64,000 bases of DNA from Platycnemis pennipes (Eukaryota; Arthropoda; Insecta; Odonata; Platycnemididae). Location: NCBI GenBank assembly GCA_933228895.1, contig OW121848.1, positions 137,720,615-137,784,614 on the forward strand. The letters are read 5' to 3'. The notes under the pieces are model-generated. The model did no database searches. It was not told the origin of the DNA and saw only the letters and a list, made by a program, of their open reading frames with translations. Positions within the stretch are counted from its first letter, which is position 1; every line of letters begins with the position of its first letter. Made by a program: the position numbers and the translations under genes. Shown in pieces: positions 35,353-49,300 of the stretch.

Positions 35353-35402
35353 ATATTCTACATGGAAATAACTGCAATTGCAGTTATTTCCATGTAGAAT
35401 AT
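35353..35402. repeat. Perfect 50 bp palindrome at the 5' edge of the RTE-like element
   Basis: The arm ATATTCTACATGGAAATAAC plus TGCAA is followed without a spacer by its exact complement. The right arm runs into the RT-coding sequence, so the left arm is an inverted copy of the first 25 bases of the truncated element. It may come from a rearranged insertion or from a library/assembly fold-back. Confidence 0.9.
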
Positions 35403-36810
35403 GTCCCTGCAGAACTAATTAAAAATGCAGGAGAGAAGACATTAATTCATCTCTACAAAACTATCTGCGACATGTATTCAACAGGAGAAATTCCAAGGGA
35501 CTTCGAGAAAAACATCATCATTCCTATTCCCAAGAAGAAGAGAGCGGAGAAATGCGAAAATTTTAGGACTATAAGCCTGATGACAAATGCATCGAAGATA
35601 CTGACCAGGATAATCTACAGAAGAATAGAACGAAAAGCAGAGGAGTTCCTGGATGAAGATCAATTCGGATTCAGGTAAGGGTACAAGGGAAGCAATACTG
35701 GCCCTTAGGCTACTCATAGAGAAGAGAATGGAGAAGAACAAACCGACGTTCATTGCATTTGTGGATTTAGAGAAGGCCTTTGACAACGTGGATTGGGATT
35801 CAATGCTTGGAATTCTGAAGGGAATTGGAGTGTCCTACAATGACCGAAGAATTATACACAGTCTGTACAAAAACCAAGTTGCTGTGATTAAATCTGGACC
35901 CAGCTGTGAAGAGGCAAGAATAAGGAAAGGAGTGAGACAAGGCTGCGCACGGTCTCCCGTAATTTTTAATGTTTACATCGAGAGAGCCATAAATGAAGTC
36001 GAGGAGAAGTGTTCTGGAGTGAACATCCACGGAGAAACAATCAGTATGCTACGATTCGCTGATGACATAGCTCTCATAGCAGAGACAGAGAAGGAGCTGA
36101 ATAAGATGCTAACAACCATGGAAAGGACTATGGCCAGATATCAGCTGAAGATAAATAAGAAGAAGACAAAGGTATTGGTGTGCAGCAAGAAAGAAGAGGC
36201 GAAAACTAATGTCAAACTAGGAAAACAAAAACTTGAAGAGGTTAAAGTGTTCTGTTATCTAGGAAGCCGAGTAACCAACGATGGACGAAGCAAGAAAGAA
36301 ATAGTGAGTAGAATAGCCCAGGCAAAGAGGGCATTCTTTCAAAAGAAGAATCTACTTACAGCAGGAAATACAAGCATAGAAGTAAGGAAGCAGTTCATCA
36401 GAACATACATCTGGAACATTTTTCTTTACGGCAGTGAATCATGGACGATGACAGCAGCGGAGAAGAAAAGGGTAGAAGCATTTGAAATGTGGTGCTACAG
36501 AAGAATGATGAAGATTAAATGGATCGACCGAGTAAGTAACGAGGAAGTGCTAAGAAGAGTAGGAGAAAAGAGAAGTCTGCTGACAACTCTAAAAAGAAGA
36601 AGGGAAAACTTAATCGGCCATATCTTGAGACACGATGGCCTGATGAAGACTATCGTCGAGGGAAAAGTGAACGGGAAGATTGGAAAAGGCAGGCCTCATA
36701 TGAGATACATGGAACAGGTTTTTAAGAATGTAAAAGAGAAGAATTACGTCACATTGAAAAGGTTGGCCGATAGAAGAATCGAGTGGAAAGCTGCGTCAAA
36801 CCAATCCTAG
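35403..36810 (+). pseudogene. Non-LTR retrotransposon RT (RTE/BovB-like), 5' truncated, one frameshift
   Basis: This encodes the reverse transcriptase of a LINE. The first frame (VPAELIKNAGEKTLIHLYKT to EDQFGFR) stops at 35677-35680, where an extra T in AGGTAAGGG shifts the frame. The second continues GTREAILALRLLIEKRMEKN, FVDLEKAFDNVDWDSM, GVRQGCARSPVIFNVYIERA, and FADD at 36055-36066 (the catalytic box), then the C-terminal ALYGSE-like FLYGSESWTMTAAEKKRVEA and GHILRHDGLMKTIVEGKV. It ends at TAG 36808-36810. The 3' end AATGATGATGAAGG recalls the short GAT repeats at RTE 3' ends. The endonuclease domain is absent. The clade assignment is from memory of the family pattern. Confidence 0.88.
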
Positions 36811-39800
36811 GATTGCTGACCAATGATGATGAAGGTTTTTCTTAAAGTACTTTTTGGAATAGAGATTTTTTTAATCCAAGAGGATCCATAGTTCTGTCTA
36901 ACCACTCTTTAATTGATCAATGAAGTAATATGAAAGTTTACTTGAAGCATTAATATTTGGCCACAATCCAGGTCACCAATTCTTCTGATATCTTTTGTTT
37001 CCAGACCAGTATTTTCCTATATTTGAGGGTATTTAAAAATTATCTATGGATTCCAAGTAAAGAATGCTAATGAGCAATTATTAAAATGAAAGGTAAGTTG
37101 CTTGAGGCAATACAAGTAAGGCATAATAAGGGAGATGAAAGTGACATATAATATAAAATATTTCAAATTCTATACTTAGTTCGTACATCAACTTTCAATT
37201 TGTCAAACAAAAGTGGCTTATCCATTTTACACATTGCTAAATGCACACGAAGGACAATCAAATCAAACCGAATGTTTCATTACTATTATAACTTTGAGAA
37301 TAAAAGGAATTAGGAGCTGCAGATGAATTAGAAATAACCCTTTATTACGCTATGGAAATAAAAGAAAATCAAAATTTCTGACTTGTTTATTTGTACAATT
37401 GTTGGACGGTTCAAAGGAAAGACTCAACATGGCATCACACAAAACTGGAATGTGTCAAGGCTTTGCTAGCCCTTAACCCATCTTTTGCCATGTTCATAGT
37501 TCATACTACCGAATAAACAGACTCATCACGCTGACAATTACTTGCAAAGCATCAGATGAGCTATAGGGATTGAAATATTAATGGTCCCTGTTTTTTTCAA
37601 TTTCTTGATCAAATATTATATGTAATAGGTTAAACAATACATAATACCATTTCATATCACAAAAGTGCAGTCAATTTCTTCACCATTCAGAGGCAGTAAG
37701 TGTTTTTATCCCACTTTTCCTCTCCTCAGCACACTCAAGTGAAAAGGGCTTCACAGTCCTGCAGTTCATTTTCCATTCAATTGCACACTATGACTAACAC
37801 ACACGCACTCATACAAACACTCAGTCTCTTGAATTTAAAAAGATGAATAGATTTCATTTCAGTGAATTAGAAATAAAAAGGAACTAAAGCACCACTGATA
37901 ACAATGTTTTCTGGGCATATTTCTCAGTGATAAGAAAGAGGAAAACAGTTATTGGTACAGTCAAGTAGAAAATCTCAGATACTATACAAGATTTCACAAA
38001 ATAGCATTAACAATGAAGTTCTCAAGGTGTTAACACACATTGTCATGAGGATTATGATAAATATATAAAGAGGCAATAATACATTACTGTCACATCATGG
38101 ATATCTGTTCCTTGTTCAAATTAAGGGTAACAGGTCTGCATTACAGGATGTTACGGTGTTACATTCTAAATGCCAATTTGCAATCTGTCAGAATCCTTGG
38201 CTGTGAATTGAAAAGTAGGTACATGTTGCTTTTATTTACAAAAACTGCTTTGCACTAGTTGGTGCTAAATTCAGAATGAGTTTCTAAATTCATGCTATTA
38301 TTACAGCTATGGGCCTCAGTTTTAAATGATGGAGGCCCTCCTGGTAGAATTCCTGATCCCCAATGTTACTTCATTCCTACCATTATTTCTTCACAAACCA
38401 CATCATTACATTCATTCATTGATGTATCATAATATGTCAATGGCCAATTGAGTGATGAAGCCAAAACAAAATCATGTAAAGCAATATATATCTATGGAAC
38501 AAAACTACAACAGTTAAGTTAATATGTGACATTGGCTAAGTTGAGGATTCAGGAATTTTCCAGATTGTCACAGTTTTTAAGGGTCAAAAGACCATTTATG
38601 AAGTATGAAAACATCGATGAAGACCTTCAGTAAATGCCGATGCAGGGAACAGCAATTTTCTCAGCATATCCACTGATTTGTATCACAAAAAAAGCTGTGA
38701 GCAGCCACTTAGAGAAATTGCTAACACTTGTACTGCAACTCTAACAAATGCATACTTCACATTTATGGGAAAATTTCAGCCTACCAATGAGTTGGAATCC
38801 ATGTTTCACTTGTAATGGAGACTCAATCATGAGATAATTTCACTTCCAAACTTTATGTGACCACTTATATCTCAAGTACCTCTCTCTTTCACGGAAATCT
38901 GATAATACTATGTTTGGAGACCCATGAGTAATACACAGAAAACAAAGGATTTACAGCCAAATTGTCAAGTGTTTTAAAATATTCCCAAGGATATTGTACA
39001 TATTTAAAATAGAAGAAAGCTCTTTGCAGGAGTATGCAGCCACTCAGTACTTCAGCACCTGACAGCCTGATAATGGACCAAGTAACTAATCTTGGCTGAT
39101 TAAGTACAAGCTGGAAAATTTTAAAAGTGGACAGTAATGCTTACTTAACTACAATAGATACAAGGACGGAAATTTTATAATCTCGGTATTGCAGACAAAT
39201 TCCTATGGGATCACAAAATACATTATTATCTCACACTTTTTAAGGTACAAAGAGACAATATCATGCATACACCCTTTAGAATAATATATATATAATTATA
39301 TAACAGAGAGCCCTGTTTAAAATAGGGCATTTTAGTTAAAAATTAAAGTATAAAATCTGTTCACCTGAGAATTCCTCTCATTTTTCAATGAATGAGTCAC
39401 TCCCCACACACAAGAAATGATCCTCATGCAGGGCATCCAAATATGATCAACTAAGGCATCTCACAGCCCAGAAAATCACCTTATAATCTCCTTCTGCTTC
39501 TCTGTTCCTGGTAACTTGAGAAACTAACCTCCAGTTCACCCTTTTGTTGGCCAATATTTACAAAACTCATTCCCTACACTTGAGAAGAAGAAGCTCCATG
39601 AGATGTTAAAGTTAGATAGAGCAACAGTTCACTTCCTTTGGTGGAATTGGAAACATACAAGAGGAGTGTAGCACACTCAAAACTGCAACAATGTGGTAAA
39701 GTCTTTCCTTGCATGATTCATTAATATATCCTATCATCTCTAAACAAATCTGATAGGAAACTATGTGATTGTCTATGGAGGTATATTCTATGCCATAAAT

Positions 39801-40124
39801 TATCAAATTCCTTCATCATTAAGAATAAGAAATTAGGTTTATACAATATGTATAAAATAAAAACATCCATCAACAAAAATTTCCTGTCTTGTCAGTCAAA
39901 GGTAAAACTTGTTGATAAAATAGTCTTGGAGCATATATTCCAACCATTCCCTCATCTCACATGGCTTGCATTCAAGTCCAGATAAACGGAAGCAGATTCA
40001 AGTCCACTGCTTCAGCCAAAAGCTTTGGTGTTCTCACAAAGACATGAACCAAAATCCAACCACAAACATCACCCAAGATCCACTCTCTCCAATGACTTGA
40101 TCAGCAAATGCTGAAGGGAAGCTA
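36811..40124. other. Downstream of crb: probable 3' UTR and intergenic DNA
   Basis: No coding frame is supported in 3.3 kb. Since crb ends at 40125 on the minus strand, the right part is probably its 3' UTR. Candidate minus-strand AATAAA signals (TTTATT on plus) are seen at 38231, 37386 and 37341, and I cannot choose between them. A short TA-rich run lies at 39285-39302. Confidence 0.45.
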
Positions 40125-40376
40125 TCAAATTAGTCTCTCTTCAGGAGGAGGTTTCAATACATTGTCCATTTCCACCCTGGGGTTGCAATACTCTTGCTGA
40201 GAGGGAGAGTATGTACCCCTTGTGGCCCTCTTTTTTCGTGCCATTATGAGGAAAGCAGTCAAGCCAGCTCCTCCACCAAGCAACACAAATGCACCAATAA
40301 TTGACACAACAATTATTATTACATCAGATGTACTTATGCCAGCAGTATCGATTGCTCCCTCTGTCACACCACCAAC
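40125..40376 (-). CDS. crb: crb last exon: transmembrane segment and cytoplasmic tail
   Basis: 252 bp including TGA at 40125-40127. Acceptor ctcttccag. The membrane segment is [17 protein letters not shown] plus [13 protein letters not shown]. The tail begins [17 protein letters not shown], with the FERM-binding GTYSPS, and ends PPPEERLI, the PDZ ligand of all Crumbs proteins. This exon gives the gene its identity. Confidence 0.98.
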   Translation of the reverse strand, partial: VGGVTEGAIDTAGISTSDVIIIVVSIIGAFVLLGGGAGLTAFLIMARKKRATRGTYSPSQQEYCNPRVEMDNVLKPPPEERLI

Positions 40377-43300
40377 CTGGAAGAGAGAAGATACAAATTT
40401 TACACCCAGTGTAACTTTATAAGTAAAAGAAAACTACGACACTACAAATTAAAAATTGACCTCTAAATACATAAATTTGGCATTCAGATAGCTGGTAGCT
40501 TAATTAGAGAATTTACCATGCATTAAAGAAAGCCTATTTTTCTTCTGAAGGGAAATAATATTAGCAATGTTTCAGAATTCCAATTTTTTTATAATAAATA
40601 TCTAACATAGAACAAAGTCGAGACTACTTTTTTCACCAACATAAAATTACCTTATAACATTCAATGAACTGAATTAACTCACTCACCAAACTGTTCAACC
40701 AGATTTCTCTCATTAGTTATTAGCATACAGTCTTTGATAAATAATAATGAATCAAACTTATGAATCAATTTGAATACTGGGGACTTGTGCAGTTGAAACC
40801 ACAGTTACATATTTACTACAAATTCCTAACTAGTTCATAAGCAGTAAGTGGTATCGAGTACAGGAATGGAGTAGGTCATTCTATCAGGCAGGAAAGTTAA
40901 CAAATACAGTGGCATCACTTTTATTCCACCAAGAATGCTTAACGCCTAAACATATTTATTTTCATCATTGCATTTCTTGTTATAAATTAGATTGTGCGTG
41001 GTGCAAAATGACCATAGTTGTCGACGCACCCTATAAACCCAAATCCACTACTACTACTTGAATCTAAACTGTGAGGAGAAAAATGGATAAAATAAAAGTG
41101 GTATAGTAGCATATTGTATCATAGGTGATCCCTGGCCTACATGTAAGGAGTAATACTTAGCTCCTATTTTTCCTGTCTTATATTAGTATTTATAAGTTTA
41201 ATATATCATTTCCTCCCCTCATTTCCATCATCACAACTCCTAAATCAAATATTCCTACAGTCTACCATCCTCTCCCTTCCTAAATGACCCCATTTCAGTA
41301 TCCCAAAATTATTATATTTGCGTGTCTCCTCTTCTTTCTAGGCACTTCTTCTTTTTGTAACAATCCTCTACTCATCTAAATACTGGCTATTAGACAAATA
41401 AACTTGGATGATTACCACTTCCTCCTCATTACATTTAATCATAACATAATGAACCTTTCATTTACATAATCTACCTCCTTATGATTTCTCCTTCATCCGC
41501 CAACTACAATTATTCCTACTTATTCCTCTTCTTTCCTCGCCTGAATAGTGGATCCTATAATCACCATTTCCTATTTCTCCACAACCTCCCCATCTCACTT
41601 AATTCATCCCTAGGACGTCTGCAGGTTGTTCTTCCTTGTTTCCTGCTCGGCATTTACTAATTTTGCATATTTTACATATTATAATTCGAATGTAACTATA
41701 ACATTCCAAGTTCCTATTCTGATCCATTCTTTCTTGACTCTCTTCCTGTTTTAACAATAATTACCTCTTGTATGATTAGTTCCATGTTATATTCTTCAGT
41801 AAGGCAGAGCTCCCCTTCCAGAGATCCAAAAGAGGAGAAATTTTGCCTTTGGACAATTTTACAACAAAGTCCATTACAGCTCATAAACTTCATGGGGTAG
41901 CTATTATGTTAGGTTCCCACTTCTTTCTAGGCAGGCATTATGTTGCCTTGCCTACTTCAGCTGCCCATTATGGGCCAGATGCTGTGCGCAGCCACTCAAT
42001 CTGAGTCTGGCACTGCATCCTGCATGCATGGACCATACATTCCCAGTTGAAGTTTCAGTTAATCTGCTCTCCCAACTAATTTTTTACAACTTGTGTCCAT
42101 TCTTTAGAGACTTTACTCTCTAAGACAGAAATATTTAATATCTCATAATATATTGACTGCTCCTCACCTTGAAACCTTTTAGTATGGACCTTTACAGGGT
42201 GCAATGATGCCCTTACAGTGATCCCTGCATGATTGTGACAGTGCAATTTACAGGCTTTGGCCTGGAGGATTCACAAAAAGCACGAAATAGATTTTTTTAA
42301 GTTTACATTTCTTACCGTAGAAGAACTGATTTCATCAAAGCGACTGATGCACACAAAATCAGGTTGAGTAGTACAATTTGCTGAACATAAGTCATCATCT
42401 TCACATGGATTAGACTGCAAAATAGAATAGTTTCTTAGTATCACTAGATAATTAAGTAAGGCAGAATAAACGTATATGTAGATATAATGTTTCATTTAAA
42501 ATATAAATATATCATCCAGGGTAGTCCCTAGTCTTGTCAGACTCAATTCCCTTTGCAGAATTTCATTTTATGAATAGCACATATATTTTGTAAGCCTATC
42601 TACCATATTAGCCTGAATTAATAATGATTATTTACAACAAAAATTAAATGAAAAAAAGCATTTGCTGAACACTCCTGCGCTTGTATTAGTGAGTTAATAG
42701 GACCCACATCGAGAGCCTATTAGTGTAACATAGCAATAATAATAATAATATTGTTTATTTGTCCAGAGATTTGTATTATTTTTACAAACATACAAATATG
42801 GGACACGTCAATTTGAATCAATTCAACGGTGTATAATAAACATAATTAAGGGTGGAGAAATTCATTCAGTATAATACAATTTATCTTGAAGGAACATTAA
42901 CAATTTTTTCTTAAAAACTACAGTTTTGTTTCATACTTAATGTCCAGTGGTAACTTATTAAATATCATTAAGGTCATTGATTTGGGTCCATGGGCAGTAC
43001 TCCAAGTCCTTATACACATTTGGTGGAGATCTCTACATCACGATTTGGTGGAGATCTCTACATTACGATTTGGTGGAGATCTCTACATCACGATTTGGTG
43101 GAGATCTCTACATCACGAAGTTTTCACGGCTAGTACGGGATTTTTGAATTTATTTATTTTTCGATTTTTAATACATGCGATACAGTGTATACAAAGGTAT
43201 CTTTTAGGAATGCTTGCACCAACAATGACCAAAAAACTTATACAATGTCACCGAAGACAACAAAGTTAGAGAAAACAAAGATAAAATTTTTTCATGATTT

Positions 43301-46300
43301 ATTGAAAATGTTATAAATTACGTAGTTGAAATTACGAAGTGCCAATTTTCTGGTGTAGCTGACTTTGTATTATCGAGATTTTACTGTATAAATAATTAGG
43401 GAGTAGAATTCACTGTAATAAATAGCCAATAATGTAGTGGTGTCAACAGTGTGCCACATGCTCCTAATAAGGAAACAGATTGAGTTAAGCTTGTTGCGAA
43501 GGATGCAAATGTGGTCTTCCCATGTCATACTTTTATTTAAAGTAATGGGAGTAAAGTTTCGAGAAACATTTAATTCCAATATCAATGTCTATTGAAGCTG
43601 TGGCTTTATTTTTATTAGAAAAATATATGAGACAGGACTTCTCAAGGTTAAGTTTAATAAAATTGTGGAGGCACCAATCATGCAGAATTTCTGTAACTCT
43701 GGCTGTCCTAAGCAACAAGTTGCTTACTGAAGAGGCTGACACAATGACATTGGTGTCATCAGCATTGAGTATTGGCTCAACTCCAGGTAGAGATTGTAGG
43801 GTTTCTGGCAAGTCATTAATATAAATTAAAATAGGATAGGACGCAAGACTGAGCCCTGAGATACACCACTTGTCACTCCTTTGCTACAGGAGGTAAATAT
43901 AGTGCCATTTTTTGATAGGATGACTTGTTGGCACCTGGAGCTTAGGTAGGATTCAATTCAATTGTAAGAAATGCCTCTGATCCCATATTGTTCTAGTTTA
44001 AATAAAATTAACTGATGGTTTACAAGGTCAAAAGCCTTATTAGTAGATTAGCACAGCAATAGTTACATTGTAAGAATTCCCTGAAAAAGTACTAAGAATT
44101 GTTAGTGAAAAGAAACCACACCAAATATTAAGATATTCACAACAAGGATATTGAAGAAGTAGTCGAATTTCAAGTCAGAGGTCGCTCAAAAACGAGAGAA
44201 ATATGAAGGCTAATGGGGCAAAAAATTCCCATATATTTTCCAAAATAAAAAAATGACATTTAGTTTGGTCAAATTTGCATTGTGAGCAGATATTTAGTAA
44301 GCTCCTCATTCAGCTAAAAAATTTGATACTTTTTCCTCTAAAATATGGTTTAAATATACAAGGTGATAATTTACCCAGAAATGAATCTTATCAAAAAATA
44401 GGCAAGATAATCTGTTAATTTGGTCATTCAAAGTACATACTCAAAGTGAAGGCCCAGAGAAAATATGTAAAATTTCAGAAAAGTTTTCATACGCTTAGGT
44501 TTCTGAAGTTTTGGATAGGACTACCATCCATGGAAGAATTCAATTACAATGGAAAAAATTATCAGACACCAAAATGCATGCATATTACCTATGTTCCTTT
44601 ATAGTATACCATATTTTATAATCCTTCCATATGCCTACCTAATTCACATCAAAACACAAGTTAAATAAATATGGTATATTCATTTCTGAACCTTTGTGTG
44701 GGAGCACCTGATTGCTCTAGGTGTTCCAAAAACTGAATTTTTTCTGGTCTTTTTCTAAATTAGTGGCAGCAGAGCAGAAAAAAATTCTCAAGGATTTTGT
44801 AACACTGACCCTTTCGCTAGGGTTTCAACAACAAACCAACGGTCCTTCACAAAATATGTGGTTATTAAAGAATTAATGGAAGGTATGAAAAGTATAAGTA
44901 ACAAGCACAGGCAGGTGGAGGGAAAGGTCATAAAACTGCAAAAAATATGAATTAAGCATGCATTGTGTATGGATCTTTTTTTCTCCATCAAACTTCAAGT
45001 TCAGCCAGTGAGTATGATAGCAAGGCAGATGCATATTGTTTGGTGTAAAAACCTAATTAGATGTTATCCTGATAATATTTGGCTAACTGATTATATAAAA
45101 TGATCTTTGAAATCTAAAGAGAATCATTACAAAAAAGAATCATTACAAATCTTGTTGCAACGGCTTCTGCAGTGATCAGGTAATGTCTCGAGGGTTTTTG
45201 GGTTCCTCCCATGTTGATCCATCCTGCTGGTCAACAGTTTCGCCAGGATTCCAGTCAGCATCTCAGGTTCGAAGTGATTAAAGCAGGGAAATTGTCCATC
45301 TTATATAAGGCTCAATTTTAGTCCAGTGCGCTCTAATTGGCCATTGGGTCTGCTGCACTCTGATTGGCCGTTGGATCCACTGCGCTCTGTTCGGTGTTAG
45401 GCTTGAAAATACCCTTCCAAGCATTAGAGAGTTGGTAGCCATCTTCCCTGTTGAAGTTTTTTGGGTGCTTGGTGATTTCTATCGCCTCCCGTATTAGCCG
45501 AGGAAAATATTTATTTTCCCTAGCGATGATTTTGCTATTGTCAAAATTTATGTTGTGCCCAGGAGCTGACCAGGCATGCTCTGTGACAGTGGAGAGGTGG
45601 AATTGTTTCTTCTTGATGGCCCTTTGATGTTCCTCCAATCTGCATTAAAGGGACCTGGAGGTTTGGCCGATGTACGATTTGCCACAGTTGCATTTTATCT
45701 TGTACACACCTTCATGGATGTCCTTCTGTTGGCGATCTTTTTCCATTCTGAGGAGGTCCGATGTCTTCATGTCGCTCTTAAATCTCGTGACGATGCCATG
45801 CTTAGCGAGGACTCTGGCGATCTTCTCAAAGGTGCCTGCAGCATATGGCACCAGGGCATAGATCTTGGCCTCTAGTTTGACCTCAGCCTCGAAGGTCCTT
45901 TTTAGGGCCATCCTTTGTTTTTCTTCCTCCTTCCTGGCAGTCTTGAGGATGAGATCCTGGCTGTATCCATTTTGTTGGAGCACTGTAAGGAGATGCTGTT
46001 TCTCTGTAGTGATGAAATCTGCATCAGAAATAGTGTGTGCCCTGTGGTATAGGGTCTGGATTACAGATGGTTTCTGCCTGGGGTGGTGATGGGAGTTGGG
46101 AGTGCAAATACCGGTCTGCGTGTGTTTGTTTCTGGTAAACGGAGTGTCCTAGGCTGCCATCCGGTCTCCTGGTGATGAGAGTACATCCAAGAATGGAAGT
46201 CTGTTGTCCTTCTCTATCTCCATAGTGAACTGAATGGAGGAGATCTGGCTATTAAGGTGCTGAAGAAATTGGTTCAGCTTTTCCAACCCGTGGGGCCAAA

Positions 46301-49300
46301 TGGCGAAGGTGTCGTCTATGTATCTTACGAAAAGTGTTGGTATCTTTTCACTTGACTCCAGGGCTCTTCGTTAGAAGTCCTCCATGTACAGATCTGCTAC
46401 GACTGGAGAGAGAGGAGATCCCATAGCTGCTCCCTTGGTTTGCTCATAACATTTGCTGTTCAAGGAGAAGCAGGAGTTTTTGAGGCAAAATTCCACCATT
46501 CCCGGGATTTCCTTGGGAAGTCCTCTTCCCGTGAGAGACCTGGTGATCTTGATGGTGTCTTCAATGGGAATGCTGGTAAACAGAGACACGACATCGAAGC
46601 TGATGAGAAGATCTCCTTCTCCAATCTTAGAAGCGTATTTTCAAGCCTAACACCAGCGGACCCAATGGTCAATCAGAGTGCAGCAGACTAAAATTGAGCC
46701 ATATATAAGATCTACAATTTCCCTGCTTTAATCACTTTGGACCTGAAGATGCTGACTGGAATGCTGGTGAAACTGTTGTCCAGCAGGATGAATCAATGTA
46801 GGAGGAACCCGAAAACCCTCGAGACATTACAAATCTTGTTCATGATCTGAAAGACATTCTTTCCATGCATATCAATCCAATAGCAATTATTCCATTAGTA
46901 TGATTAACAAATCAAAATCACTCCAAGTATACCGAAGACAAAAGTTCATATGTATCACCTCCTTTGACAGGTTTTTCAGGAAGATTTATAAATACGGAGT
47001 CTCTCATGAAAGCGAAAGCCAAATCCTTCATTGATAATGTCACTAGGTCCCTCGATATCATAGATATGATGATCCATTCAGTTGTCCATGATATCATTTT
47101 ATCCAAATACATTTAGAAAATGCAAAAAGATTACTCACCACACAAGGATCTGGAAGGGAGCAGTCATCACCACATAGCCCTGGATTGCACTGGCACAAAA
47201 ATCCACCATCAATGTTTATGCATATTTTCCCATTAAATCCACACAGGTCTGCAGTCAAAGCACACTCATCAATATCAAGTTCACAGTTTTCTCCCATGTA
47301 GCCTGTAAGACCATAGTATATTATAAGGAAAGCCTTTGAAGATTGGAGAAAGATTTTGTTTCAGCACTGGGGTTTGAAAATTTCGAAATATCTCTTAAAG
47401 TGGAAACTAGAGTGGAGTGGTTTTCAGAGCATTTGACTTGCTATGAATGAAGAGAGGACACATTTAAAATTAATGTCCATTCTGAGTCTTGGTACTACCT
47501 ATATCATCTGCATTGGAGTGGGAGCAATAATTCGATGGAATGAGCAACATACACGGGGTTACAAAACAATTACACCCAATATTGTGGACACCTTATGATC
47601 CCTAATGGAATAGCTATGTCAGTGGTCCTTTGGGACATATTCTGCCGTAGCCATTTCTGCTTCCTAAAAAGGATTTGGCATTTGACTCAGAAATCAAAGC
47701 CAATCAAATAAAAAATGGAACACAGCCCATCAACAACTTCAGCTCAGGGACAAGAATGCTGGGTGTGATTGAAGCAATAATTTAGTTCACTTCAGGATGA
47801 CACAGGAGTTTTGGCAGAGGTTGTTAGGGTCCTTAGAATGGATGTACATAAATCTCTTTGCACTGCAGGTGGCACCAGGGAAAAAAGAACTACATGAGGG
47901 AGAGAGGGTTCCTTCAGGGAACCAGAGACAGAGTAAGCAGTTTGACACAAAGAGTCAGGGAAGCATACAACCAGTTGCCAGGGACATAGAGACTCTTCCT
48001 CTGCTATAGCTGTGTATCATATTACCACATCACTGTCTGCAAATACAGAGCACAATAATTGACGTTATTAATTCACGTTCCATCTCATTCATGAGTGAAC
48101 ATACACCCATCTTATCCCTTCATTACACCCCAAGAGTACCAAATTTATGAGATTGATCCAAAAGTCATGAGTCCGTGATATTATTTAAACCAAGTTATGG
48201 ACAGTAAAGAAATTTTTTGGGTTCTCCTACATTGATTTCCAGAATACATATTGATTTTCAGTAAGAAATAATTGCAGCAGAGAAAAGAAATGACAGTTCA
48301 GACTCACCTGTGCCAGAGCAATTACAGATGTACTGATTGATTTGGTTGATACACTGTCCTTTGTGCATACATGGTTGAGATGCACATTCATCAACATCAA
48401 TTTCACAGTGTTTTCCCACAAAGCCAGGCATACAGGCACAGTAAGGTGGCTAGAAAAAAATAATGTGAACAATAAACATTCCACATTAAAAAATAAGCCA
48501 GCAATTCTGAGACTAAGTGTAAAATAGTCAAAAGAACATATAAAATATGAATTCATAATACAAATTAGCGAAAATTTTTAGGCTTAAGTAAAATGAAGGT
48601 TTTCAAAAGGTTTACCCTTGTTTCTTAAAGCGCACATAATATATCCTTCCCAAACAATAATAAAATGTAAAACTCCACTTATAGGAGGCACAGAAAAAAT
48701 TAATGTGAAATGGTCTTAAAACTCCTAAAACATAGTATTATTGATGCATAAACAAAGGTTAGTTAGCAAGATCTGTGAGACATCCTGCAAACAGATTAAG
48801 ACAGTTATTGGGGATAAGGGGAGAGTGACTCCAGTGTGGGATACAGGGCAGAACATGCCCATGGACTATCAAGACTGTCGTGAATGGAGAAGAGCCATAT
48901 CCTCTGTGAGGTGGTGGTGGTGAGTGTATCCCTGGTTTCCACTGAACATGACGTTGCCGCTCACACCCCTCTGGAGGAGAGTAGGACAACATACTTTCCA
49001 ACTCATCCTTGGTGGTCTGACTTGGGAGCCCTCGCTTGGGATTACTCTAAGAGGGATTCATTCAAAGAGTGGTTTCTGGGAAAGCGTAGAGTCAATTCCA
49101 CAGATAGCGAGACTCAACAAGATCCTATCGAAAGACTCAGAAGTGGGAGTAGGGTCTCTGCTTCTTCCCTCGGGAGGCTACACATCTTCTGGCAAGGAAG
49201 CGCTAAAGCCAATGCTGGAGACCCACTTTGCAGGTTCTATGGAGCTGGAGGAGGTGCATTATTGGAGGAATCCCATCTGTCCTGCTTGGACCGAATGGAG

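Noticed and set aside
43017..43119. CRISPR-like array
   Set aside because: The units are contiguous 25 bp tandem repeats with no spacers, in an animal intron.
48227..48556. 109-codon minus-strand frame as the crb coding frame
   Set aside because: The EGF-like Cys pattern and the splice phases require a different frame within 48449-48308.
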